Source of the DNA: Flavobacteriales bacterium
Lineage (GTDB): Bacteria > Bacteroidota > Bacteroidia > Flavobacteriales_D > Crocinitomicaceae
Assembly (NCBI GenBank): GCA_018883325.1
Contig: VEQH01000038.1
Span: 1 to 40,018, forward strand
Reading direction: 5' to 3'
DNA length: 40,018 nt
Shown: piece after piece, positions 17,586 through 27,400 of the stretch
Layout: every line of letters starts with the position of its first letter
Position numbering within the stretch: position 1 is the stretch's first letter
Made by a program: the position numbers and the translations under genes
The notes under the pieces: generated by a model
Databases searched by the model: none
Seen by the model: only the letters and a program-made list of their open reading frames with translations
Told to the model about the DNA's origin: nothing

Positions 17586-18842
17586 TTAGTGAACTAGTTG
17601 TCTCAATGCGATTTCAAAAGCAGCTTTTGCAATTCCTGTATTTTTTGAATTTACTTCGTGTGTTTTTTCAAGTGCATTTTTTATAATCAAACTTGTGTCT
17701 TCGAAAATTAATTTATCCTCAATGCTTTTCAAGTCGTTACTCATTAAATAAGCAAATACACGCGCCATTCCACAATTAGCAATAAAGTCAGGAATCAAAG
17801 CCAATGAAGCATCCGCTTTTTCTGCAATTGCTCCGAAGAAAATTTCTGGGTCAGCGAAAGGAACATTTGCACCAGAAGAAATAACTTTCACTCCAGCATT
17901 TAACATTCTATTCAATTGATCTTCAGAAATCATACGACTTCCAGCGCAAGGAATGAAAACGTCAGCTTTTAAATCCCAAATTTTAGAATTTATTTCATCG
18001 TAACTCATTAAATTCGAATTAACTAATTCATTTCCGTTCTTATTTAAGAATAAAGCTTTAATCTCTTCGAAAGTGAAACCATTTTCGTTGATTAAACCAC
18101 CAACTCTATCAATGATTCCAACGATTATTGCTCCATTTTGAGCTAAATAATACGCCGCAGCTGAACCTACATTTCCCCAACCTTGAACGATAACTTTTTT
18201 ACCATCGAGTTGATTTTGGGATACTGAGCCTGCCGAAGTACCCCAGATATTGAAATAATGACGAATTGATTCTGCGACTCCAAAGCCTGTAATCATATCT
18301 GCCACTACATATTTTCGAGTAGTATCAGGAGAAAATGAACTGTCTTCAATAACTTTCAACACACCTTGACGTAATTGACCAATGCGATTGATTTTCTGAG
18401 ATTCTTTTGGTTGAAAATGTCCATTAAACACTCCTTCTTGTGGATGCCAAACACCGCAATCTTCAGTCATTGGAATCACTTCATGGATTTCGTCAACGTT
18501 CAAATCTCCACCAGTTCCGTAGTAGTTTTTCAATAAAGGAGAAACGGCTGCATACCAACGACGCAAAACACCTTCTTTACGAGGATCTTTTGGGTCGAAG
18601 TTGATACCTGATTTTGCTCCTCCGATTGGTGGACCTGCTACTGTAAATTTCACTTCCATCGTTTTTGCAAGTGATTCTACTTCGCGCTTGTCTAAACCTT
18701 TACGCATTCTAGTTCCACCGCCTGCTGCACCACCTCTTAACGAGTTAATAACAACCCAACCTTCAGCCTCAGTTTCAGCATCTTTCCATTCAAAGACGAT
18801 CTCAGGACGTTTATTTTCAAATTTATGGAGTAAATCTTTCAT
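17586..18842 (-). CDS. Glu/Leu/Phe/Val dehydrogenase family protein with a small internal insertion
   Basis: 418 residues. The family oxidatively deaminates an amino acid to its 2-oxoacid with NAD(P). The substrate domain shows GGAAGGGTRM, the Lys-containing PPIGGAKSGINFDP (K77), and GTGGDLNVDEIHEVI. The dinucleotide fold starts with VIVQGWGNVGSAAAYYL (GWGNVG at 221-226), ending in VISSGANVPFA and ALIPDFIANCG. Substrate, glutamate or a branched-chain amino acid, cannot be settled by eye. Residues 201-208 (GTSAGSVS) are encoded by a REP-like inverted repeat placed in frame just before the nucleotide-binding domain. The gene leads the minus-strand operon with nhaD, exbB, exbD, tonB and folC and has its own -7 element. 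Confidence 0.92.
   Translation of the reverse strand: MKDLLHKFENKRPEIVFEWKDAETEAEGWVVINSLRGGAAGGGTRMRKGLDKREVESLAKTMEVKFTVAGPPIGGAKSGINFDPKDPRKEGVLRRWYAAVSPLLKNYYGTGGDLNVDEIHEVIPMTEDCGVWHPQEGVFNGHFQPKESQKINRIGQLRQGVLKVIEDSSFSPDTTRKYVVADMITGFGVAESIRHYFNIWGTSAGSVSQNQLDGKKVIVQGWGNVGSAAAYYLAQNGAIIVGIIDRVGGLINENGFTFEEIKALFLNKNGNELVNSNLMSYDEINSKIWDLKADVFIPCAGSRMISEDQLNRMLNAGVKVISSGANVPFADPEIFFGAIAEKADASLALIPDFIANCGMARVFAYLMSNDLKSIEDKLIFEDTSLIIKNALEKTHEVNSKNTGIAKAAFEIALRQLVH
18218..18244 (-). repeat. REP-like palindromic element inside the dehydrogenase gene
   Basis: GGGATACT (plus strand, 18218-18225) is an imperfect reverse complement of AGTACCCC (18237-18244), seven of eight bases matching, around a core that reads CTTCGGCAGGCTCAGT on the minus strand. 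That core resembles short dispersed intergenic repeats in Bacteroidota genomes. It is higher in GC than the surrounding gene, keeps the frame and adds about eight to ten residues. Confidence 0.55.
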
Positions 18843-18866
18843 TTATCTAATTCTACGAAATTCAGA

Positions 18867-18874
18867 CAAAATTA
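18867..18874 (-). promoter_or_regulatory. Putative -7 promoter element for the six-gene minus-strand operon
   Basis: The minus strand reads TAATTTTG, an exact TAnnTTTG match, ending 24 bases before the ATG at 18842. No TTG lies at the expected -33 distance. The rest of the 97-base gap between this gene and anmK shows no terminator hairpin. Confidence 0.45.
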
Positions 18875-18939
18875 TAAAATTGTATGATTGAAGTCCTTTT
18901 TTAAACGATACTTACCAACAAGTAGAATGTGGATAAGTG

Positions 18940-20031
18940 CTATTTCTTTGTTTTGTAAAAAGTTCCTGAACAAACTTCAGTTTCAGCACCAGTAACACTT
19001 TTAACAGTTGTGGTTTCATCTCTCAAATAGCGAGCACCTAAAAAGGCAAAAATGATAGCTTCTTTGTAATCAATGATTTCATCAGATGGAACAATGCAAT
19101 TGCCTTTGTAAAGGTTTTGGATGCGTTCAATTAGAAAATTGTTTTTTGCTCCTCCTCCAGTAATGTAAACAGATTCAATCTTTTCTTGCTGAAGGATTTT
19201 GCTAATTTCAATTGCTGTGTGCTCAACAATCGTTCTTAATTTATTTTCAAGCGAATCAATTTTGTTTAAGATTGGATAATAGCTGCTTTCCAGCCATTCA
19301 GTTCCTAATGATTTAGGTGGAATTTTATGAAAATGTTCTAATTTTTGAAGTTCTTTCAAAACGCTAAAATCAATTTCTCCACTACGAGCAAGAGCTCCAT
19401 TTTTATCATATAAAAGTCCAATTGATTTTACAGTCTCGTTTAAAGGTAGATTTCCAGCGCAAATGTCAAAAGCAATGATTTGATTGTTTTTTTTGAAGCT
19501 AATATTCGTAAATCCTCCAATGTTCAAAAATGAATTTGCTTTTTGACCGAATAAATTAAAATCACCAATTGGAACTAAAGGTGCACCTTGACCTCCAGCG
19601 ACTACATCTAAGGTTCGAAAATCGTTGATGACGTCAATATTGGTTTTGAAAGCTAAAGTCGCCCCACAGCCAATTTGGTAGGTGAAACCATTTTGAGGTT
19701 GGTGAAAAATCGTTTGACCGTGCGATGCAATTGCGTCAATTTTTGTTTTGTCGATTCGATTGTAAAGGATAAATTCATTTACATTTTCGGCATAAAAGTT
19801 TCCAATTTGTTTGTCAAGAATTAAAATTTCTGGAACAGATAAGTTTGTCGCGTTTTGAAGTTGTGTTAAAATCGAAGCTGTGTATGGAATAGTTTGGTAG
19901 TTAACAAGTTTAAAATCAACTGCTTCATCTTTAAAGTTGAAAATAACGTGTGCGATATCTAAACCATCTAAAGAAGTTCCTGACATCAAACCAATAATTT
20001 CGATTTTATTCTTGTTCAATTGCTTATTCAA
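18940..20031 (-). CDS. anmK: Anhydro-N-acetylmuramic acid kinase
   Basis: 363 residues, normal length. AnmK phosphorylates and opens 1,6-anhydro-N-acetylmuramic acid from cell-wall recycling to MurNAc-6-phosphate, using ATP. Family signatures are IIGLMSGTSLDGLDIAH (phosphate-binding loop), IASHGQTIFHQP, TYQIGCGATLA, NDFRTLDVVAGGQGAPLVP, FLNIGGFTNISF, FDICAGNLPLNE and YITGGGAKN. The normal next enzyme, MurQ, is not in the window. The ATG at 20031 sits 17-24 bases behind a minus-strand TAATTTTG element shared in a palindrome with the divergent acyl-CoA dehydrogenase promoter. It is separated from the downstream operon by about 97 bases. Confidence 0.95.
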   Translation of the reverse strand: MNKQLNKNKIEIIGLMSGTSLDGLDIAHVIFNFKDEAVDFKLVNYQTIPYTASILTQLQNATNLSVPEILILDKQIGNFYAENVNEFILYNRIDKTKIDAIASHGQTIFHQPQNGFTYQIGCGATLAFKTNIDVINDFRTLDVVAGGQGAPLVPIGDFNLFGQKANSFLNIGGFTNISFKKNNQIIAFDICAGNLPLNETVKSIGLLYDKNGALARSGEIDFSVLKELQKLEHFHKIPPKSLGTEWLESSYYPILNKIDSLENKLRTIVEHTAIEISKILQQEKIESVYITGGGAKNNFLIERIQNLYKGNCIVPSDEIIDYKEAIIFAFLGARYLRDETTTVKSVTGAETEVCSGTFYKTKK

Positions 20032-20045
20032 AAGAGAAATTCGTT

Positions 20046-20062
20046 TAATTTTGCCAAAATTA
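20046..20062. promoter_or_regulatory. Palindromic divergent promoter: two back-to-back -7 elements
   Basis: The sequence is TAATTTTG, a central C, then CAAAATTA: a perfect 17-bp inverted repeat. Each half is an exact match to the Bacteroidota -7 consensus TAnnTTTG, one reading toward the acyl-CoA dehydrogenase (ATG at 20080) and one toward anmK (ATG at 20031). Both imply leaders of about 20 bases. For the plus side a TTG at 20020-20022 lies 23 bases upstream, at the edge of the accepted -33 spacing; the minus side has no good -33. The symmetry could also be an operator. Confidence 0.55.
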
Positions 20063-20079
20063 ATTTAATTCGTCAAACT

Positions 20080-21219
20080 ATGAATTTTGAATTGTCTGAA
20101 GAGCAATTGGCAGTTAAAGAAGCTGCTAGAGATTTTGCACAAAACGTATTGAAACCAGGGGTTATTGAAAGAGATAACTTACAAAAATTCCCAGCAGAAC
20201 AAATTAAGCAATTAGCTGAACTTGGTTTTATGGGGATGATGGTTGATCCAAAATACGGAGGAAGTGGAATGGATACTTTATCTTACGTTTTGGCTATGGA
20301 AGAAATTTCAAAAGTAGATGCTTCAACTTCTGTGTGTATGTCTGTAAACAACTCATTGGTTTGTTGGGGATTAGAGAAATTTGGTACGGAGGAGCAAAAA
20401 CAAAAATACTTAGTTCCACTAGCGAAAGGTGAAAAAATCGGAGCGTTCTGTTTATCAGAGCCAGAAGCAGGTTCAGATGCAACTTCTCAACGCACAACAG
20501 CAATCGATATGGGAGACCATTATGTATTAAACGGTACAAAAAACTGGATCACAAATGGTTCATCGGCATCAATTTACTTAGTGATTGCACAAACAAATGT
20601 GGAGGCAGGTCATAAAGGAATCAATGCATTAATCGTTGAAAGAGGAATGGATGGATTTATCGTTGGAGCGAAAGAAGACAAAATGGGAATTCGTGGAAGC
20701 GATACGCATACATTGTTGTTCAACGACGTTAAAGTTCCAAAAGAAAATAGAATTGGTGAAGATGGATTTGGTTTCAAATTCGCAATGAAAGTTTTAAGTG
20801 GTGGACGTATTGGTATCGCTGCTCAAGCTTTAGGAATTGCCGGTGGTGCTTATGAATTAGCTTTGGCTTACTCGCAACAAAGAAAAGCATTTGGTAAAGA
20901 AATTTACAAACACCAAGCAATTGCTTTCAAATTAGCAGATATGGCAACTGAAATTGAAGCAGCCAAATTATTGGTTTACAAAGCTGCAATTGATAAAGAC
21001 ATGGGAAGAAATTATGACCAATCTTCAGCAATGGCTAAATTGTATGCTTCAAAAGTAGCGATGGAGCAAACAGTTGAAGCAGTTCAAATTCACGGTGGAT
21101 ATGGTTTTGTTAAAGAATATCACGTTGAGCGTTTGATGCGCGACGCAAAAATCACACAGATTTACGAAGGAACTTCTGAAGTTCAAAAAATCGTTATTTC
21201 AAGAGGGATTTTGAGTTAA
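20080..21219 (+). CDS. Acyl-CoA dehydrogenase (short/medium-chain, butyryl-CoA dehydrogenase-like)
   Basis: 379 residues from the ATG at 20080; the frame is open further upstream but that part overlaps anmK and has no family similarity, whereas MNFELSEEQLAVKEAARDFA is the usual family start. The FAD enzyme makes the trans-2-enoyl-CoA in fatty-acid or branched-chain amino-acid breakdown. Signatures are GAFCLSEPEAGSDA, NGTKNWITNG, GIRGSDTHTLLFNDVKVP, RIGIAAQALGIA and QIHGGYGFVKEYHVERLMRD. The catalytic base is E363 in QIYEGTSE, the position used by short- and medium-chain enzymes, rather than the isovaleryl type. Substrate chain length is not certain. It is monocistronic, with a strong terminator after it. 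Confidence 0.94.
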   Translation: MNFELSEEQLAVKEAARDFAQNVLKPGVIERDNLQKFPAEQIKQLAELGFMGMMVDPKYGGSGMDTLSYVLAMEEISKVDASTSVCMSVNNSLVCWGLEKFGTEEQKQKYLVPLAKGEKIGAFCLSEPEAGSDATSQRTTAIDMGDHYVLNGTKNWITNGSSASIYLVIAQTNVEAGHKGINALIVERGMDGFIVGAKEDKMGIRGSDTHTLLFNDVKVPKENRIGEDGFGFKFAMKVLSGGRIGIAAQALGIAGGAYELALAYSQQRKAFGKEIYKHQAIAFKLADMATEIEAAKLLVYKAAIDKDMGRNYDQSSAMAKLYASKVAMEQTVEAVQIHGGYGFVKEYHVERLMRDAKITQIYEGTSEVQKIVISRGILS

Positions 21220-21240
21220 ATAATTGATATTAAAATTGAT

Positions 21241-21271
21241 AATCCCGGGACGAATGTTTCGGGATTTTTTT
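21241..21271 (+). terminator. Rho-independent terminator after the acyl-CoA dehydrogenase gene
   Basis: AATCCCG (21241-21247) pairs with CGGGATT (21260-21266), and a run of T follows to 21271. It lies about 20 bases past the stop codon. Confidence 0.85.
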
Positions 21272-21354
21272 GTTAACAACCTCAAAATAAAATTAACAAT
21301 AAAACAAATTTGTGACCTTTGTGTTATTTTTACACCAACATTCAATGATTTTTT

Positions 21355-21384
21355 TTTGAATTGAAAAAAAATGTTGTAACTATG
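21355..21384 (+). promoter_or_regulatory. Weak candidate promoter of the second giant gene
   Basis: TTTG (21355-21358) is followed after 18 bases by TAACTATG (21377-21384), which differs from TAnnTTTG at one base. The ATG is 43 bases further on. The remainder of 21272-21427 is AT-rich and shows no gene. Confidence 0.3.
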
Positions 21385-21427
21385 TACCCCCCAACAAATT
21401 GTAAATACTCAAATTATTAACAACGAT

Positions 21428-24400
21428 ATGAGAAAAAATACTCAACCGTCCAAGTTTAACCGGGCTAATAACCCAAAACAGCTTAGCTCATGCGCTGAAG
21501 AAACCAAATTACGCTTCTCGGAGCTGGCTTCTGCTGCCTTTGGCTTGAAAAAATATGCGAAAAGTTTTGTGTTTCTCCTCAGCACCCTCTTGCTCTTTAG
21601 CACGAAGGGGTTGGGGCAGAGATTACGCACTTTTTCTTTACTGATCTTATCTCTTTTTTTATTTTACGGCGAACTCTTTGCTCAGTTAGGTTTTGAAGGT
21701 CACATACCTACAACTCAGCTTCCTTATAATCCTGCGGGATATTCTAACTCTACTATGAGGCAAGGTAGTTCTGCTACAAGTTCTAATAAATCAACAATAT
21801 CTCCAGGTGAGAATGTAATTCTTTATGTTAACTGGAATTTTGATACAGGAGGGAAGTCAGTTTATATAGTTTATACAACCAATGGTACGAACCCGTCGAA
21901 GACCAATGGTACTTCTGTAGCTTGTTCATTTTCTAATTTTTTAAACCCTAATCGTACATGGGTAGGAACAATTCCTAGCTCTGCAATTACAGCTGGAACG
22001 CAAATTAAATATGTTTTTTATATTAGCGATGGAAATCTTGCAGCTGCTTGGGGTAGAGTTGCTAGTAGTAGTGACGCATCTGGCTATACAACAACCTGGA
22101 CAGAAAGCGATGCGGCTTATTCTTTTACAGTTGTAAGTCAATTTTATTCAAAGAGTACAGGTAATTTGGACGTTTTAACCAATTGGGGTTCAAATACAGA
22201 TGGAACAGGCGTAGCACCTGCTAATTTTACTTCTAACAATGTGACCTACAACATCCGCAACAACGCAGCACCTACCATCGGTGCTGCTTGGACAGTATCC
22301 GGAACCGGATCCAAAATAATAGTGGGTGATGGTACGAATGCTTGTACTCTAACATTACCATCTGGAACTGCCATTTATAATTCAGTTGCTACTGATGTTT
22401 CAAATAATGCCACTGTGAAATTCCAAAATGCTACAGCACCAACATTTGGGACAACTCAATTTCTTTCTGGAAGTATCTATGAACATAATCTTGGAGCATC
22501 AGGTGGTACAATTCCAACCGCAACATGGAATAGTAATTCTACATGTAGGTTAAAGTATACAGCTAATACAAGCTCTTCTCCTAGCGGATTAAATCAGACA
22601 TTTGGAAAATTTGAAATTGACCTTGCTGCTGGTCAAACTAATAATAATTTAATAATAACTCCTACAAATGTTACAAATGAATTTAGAGTAACGAGTACTG
22701 GCGGAGGATCTATTGAATTACAAGCATTAGTAATAGATGGGAATTATGTACAAACAGGTGGTACAGCAAAAATTAGAGCTGCTACTGGTGCCTCTTCAGC
22801 AAATGTAAAAGGAAGCTTTACTCTAAGCGGTGGGTCCTTCATGATTACAGATGCAAATGGAAGTGGGAACCAATCACAAATAACAGTTGATGGAGATTGT
22901 AGCTTAAATGGTGGAACTTTTTCATTTTTAAATACATCAGGAACTTCTGGAGTCGCTTTTATGATCATAAGAGGAGGAACAACAACTATAGGTTCTGGCG
23001 TGACATTTAGTGGTTTTTTATTAACTACTTCTGGATTTTATTTCAATAGGTTGACTGCTGGTACAATGAATGTTAATATTGCACAACCTTTCTCTTCTGG
23101 ATCTATTCGTAATGCATTTTATTACAATACTACTAATACTACAGGAATTAATGAGACATATAATGGCTCATCAGCACAAACTACTGTTAACGGTACAAAT
23201 GCAACACCTGGAACAGGATTTGCCGCCTGGCCTACTACAGGCACTGTTTTAAAAACCCTTACTATTAGCAATACCGCAGGTGTTACCGCATCCACCGCTA
23301 AAGTAATTAACACTTCACTGGTTGTAGATGCTAGTTGCCGTTATGACATAGGAGCAAATAATCACACGATTGCCTCAGGCGCCACAGGGACAATCAACGG
23401 AACACTGCGCAGTGCTGCAACAATTACGACCACAGGAACTCTTACTTTTAGCTCAACGGGTACATATGAGCATAATTTCACAACGACTGCCGGAACTATT
23501 CCAACAGCGACTTGGAGTTCAACATCAAATTGTAATATCATCGGATATACAACTAATACTGCAGCTGCATCGGGCTTGAATCAAACGTTTGGAAATTTTA
23601 CATGGAATTGCACAGGTCAAACCAGTTCAACAAATTTAAATGGAGGCCTGAATGGAAGCGTGTCTGGTAATTTTAATGTTATCTCAACTGGTACAGCTCA
23701 ATTGAGATTGGGAGGATCGAGTTCTACTTGGACTTCTACCATAAGTGGAGCTCTTAACATTCAAGGGGGTACTTTAGCAATTATTGGATCTGGTACTGCT
23801 GGCTCTGGTGCCGCAACAATAAATGTCAATGGGGATTTGACAATATCTGGAGGTATTCTTGATTTTAACGCAGTTAGTAATGCTGCATCGAGTACAATAA
23901 ATATCGGCGGTAATTTTTCACAGACAGGGGGTGCCATACAGCGTTCATTTAATGCAGTATCTACTTTTGTTTTTAATAAATCTTCAGGCACACAAACTTT
24001 TACTCAATCAGCGGGCACGATTTCAAATAATATTAACTGGAATGTCGGTAACGGCACCTCTACCAACACTGTCCAACTTGGAAGCAATGTTAATTTAGGA
24101 ACAGGCACCGGTACATTTACGGTCGCTAACAACGCTTCCATGGATTTTGGAACCTTTACATTAAGTGGAAGCGGAACTTTTGCTGCTTCGACAGGATCAA
24201 CGCTGATCTCTGCCAATACCAATGCTACCGGTGCATTTAATACCAGCGGTGCTAACGGAAGTGTGCTAACAACAACAAGAACGTTCTCCAACGCAGGCGT
24301 AAACTATACTTTCAATGGTGCATCTGCACAAAATACCGGTAATGCCATCGGCTCTGCTACCAATACAAATATCAAAAATCTTACGCTGAACAATAGTTCA

Positions 24401-27400
24401 GGAGTTACGTTGTCTGCTTCAGCCTTATTGTCTTCAACTGGAACACTCACGCTTACCAGCGGATCTCTAACATTAGGCGCAAATGATTTAACACTTACTT
24501 CAGGTGCCACTATTTCAGGAGCCAATTCTTCAAAATTTATAAAAACCTCCAGTACCGGTCAGCTCAAACAAACGGTAGGAGGAAGCTCAGTTACTTTCCC
24601 TGTGGGTAATGCAGCTTACAACCCTATTTCATTCTCTAATTCAGGCACCAGCGACACGTATGGAGTCAGAGTGGTTGATGGAGCTTTAGCATCTACTTAT
24701 GTGCCCAATGCTGTTACTAAAACTATTAATCGCAGATGGGAAATAACGGAGGCAGTTACAGGAGGGGGAACCATTACTCCGGCTCTAACTTTTAACCTGA
24801 GTGAAAGAAACGATGCTACTGCATTTAATTCTGCATCTAATCCCTATGTAGGTTTATTCACATCGTCTTGGTCTCAGGTAGGGGCAACATCCAGCGGAAC
24901 CGATCCCCTAACATTTACCTCAGGATCTTCTTTTTCACCTAGCACATCACCATATTCATTCGGTTGTGGTAAGGATGACGGGCTGGCAGCTATAGCATGT
25001 ACCCCGCCATCAACACAGGCAACAATCGGTGCTTATACCAATAATACAGCCGGTACTTCTGTTACGGTAAACTGGACAAGAGGGAATGGAACTGCAGGCG
25101 TAATTGTCGTTGCAAGGGCTACAGCCACTGCAGCTGTAAATCCAACAAGTGGAACTACTTATACTGCCAATGCTGCGTTTGGTTCAGGAAATACAACGGG
25201 CACTAACAATTTCGTTGTATATTCAGGTACTGGAACCAGCGTTAATGTTACTGGCTTAACAGCTGCAACTGGCTACACTTTTACCGTCTTTGAATATAAT
25301 ACCACTGGAACATGTTATCTGACGCCAGGTTCTTCAAGTGCTGTCACTACGTGTAATCCTGCTACTGCTAATGCGGGCTCTCCATTGGATGCGATTTGTC
25401 GGTCTGGAATATCAGCACAAATGGGTGGTTCTGTGGGAGGTGGTGCTACCGGTGGTACCTGGAGTGGTGGTGCGGGAACATGGTCGAATGCTAGCAATCC
25501 ATCCACAGCAACTTATACCGCTAGTGCTTCAGAGTCTGGATCTATAACCTTGACCCTTACAACTACTGGAGGATGTGCTACAGTTACAGCCACAAAGAAC
25601 ATTACAGTAAATTCTCTTCCTTCCGCACCAACAGGCACCAATGGTTCTGGTTGTGGAACGGGTACGGTAAGTATTTCGGCTTCAGTTGGTGCTGGTGAAA
25701 CTGTCGATTGGTATGCTGCTTCATCAGGAGGAAGTGTTCTAAGCGGAGGTTCAGCAACTACAAGTTTTACAACTCCAAGCATATCTTCCACCACTATATA
25801 TTACGCTGAAGCAAGAAACACCACCACCAATTGTGTTTCTTCAACAAGAACAGCGGTAACAGCAACTGTAAATTCTTTACCTGCAATATCAACGCAACCT
25901 TCTGCACCAACAGCTACTTGTTCAGGTTCAGGTACACAAACAATAAGTGTAACTGCCACAGGTACAGGATTAACCTATTCCTGGAGAAAAGGTGGAGTTG
26001 CTCTTTCAAATGGAGGGGTAATTAGCGGTCAGGGAACAGCGACGTTAACATTAACAAGCCCAACAACTTCCGATGCGGGAAGTTATGATGTGGTGGTAAG
26101 TGGAACCTGTTCTCCCTCCGTTACATCCACTGCAGTTACAGTAACTGTCAACTCCAGTGTTGGCGGCACAGCCTCTGCTACTCCATCTTCCGTTTGTTTG
26201 AATGGTAGCACCTCTGTATCACTTAGCGGAAACTCTGGTTCAACCTTCCAATGGCAACGTTCAGAGGACGCAGGATCTACATGGAGTAACATCAGTGGAG
26301 CAACATCATCTTCTTATACCACGCCGAATTTAATTACAGCAACATCCTATCGAGCAACTGTAACAAATGGATCTTGTACATCTGCAACTTCTTCTACTGT
26401 TGCAGTCTCAATTAATGAAACCAATACAAGCTCAGCCTCCTCAGCTACCTACAATAGCGCATGGTCCAATTCGCAGAATGATAATACAACAGGTTTAGGA
26501 GCCTGGTCTTTATCTACTACAGGAACTGCGGGGTTCTTTACAGGATCATCAGATGTGAACAATGGAGGCACCCGATCATGGGGAATGTTTGCTAGTGGGG
26601 GCTCTAATTTGGCAAGCGCAGTTCGCACAGTATCGATGTCAATCGGAAATACCTTAAGTTTCTCAATGGATAACGGTTCGATTGACAATAGCAAAACAAT
26701 TGGTTTTGCACTTCAAAATGCTAGTGGAGAGAATCTAATGGAATTGCTATTCATCGGAGGGCAATCTTTTTATCAAATAATAGACGCAGCAGGAACTACA
26801 AATACTTCGATTGGTTATACTTCTGGGGGCCTTGATGTTTCGGTGGCGTATACAGCTGGTAATACCTATGCTATTTATGTAACTGGTAAAGGTGGAGCAA
26901 CTGAAAGTTATACAGCACGTACATTCTCAAGTCAAGGAGGTGGACAAGTGCCGACACAAATCCGCTTCTTCAATGCAGGTGCAGGTTCAGGACCCAGCTA
27001 TGATTTATTCTTCAACAGTCTTTCTATTAGTAACCCAATAATTTCTTCACATCCATCAAGTAGTGCGCAAAATGTTTGTCAGAATGGTTCTGCAACTGCA
27101 TTGAGCGTTACGGCGAGTGGAACAAGTCTTGCTTATCAATGGTATAGTAACACAACCGCTTCCAATAGTGGAGGAACATTGATTAATTTAGCAACATCCA
27201 GTTCTTATACACCATCTTCTGCAACTGCGGGAACGCTTTATTACTATTGTGTTGTAACAAATGGTTCGTGTGGTTCTGCAACAAGTAGGGTATCTGGTGC
27301 TGTTACAGTTGTATCTTCAACAACGTCAATTAGTCCATCTTCCACTCAAAACATTTCAATTTCTACCAATGGAACGCAGTTAAGTGTTTCTACCGGAACT

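Noticed and set aside
20020..20079. Upstream extension of the acyl-CoA dehydrogenase frame
   Set aside because: It overlaps anmK and the palindromic promoter and lacks family similarity; the ATG at 20080 gives the standard N-terminus.
21440..21620. GC-richer segment as an insertion sequence or other mobile element
   Set aside because: It is in frame with the giant gene, and there are no terminal repeats, target duplications or transposase.
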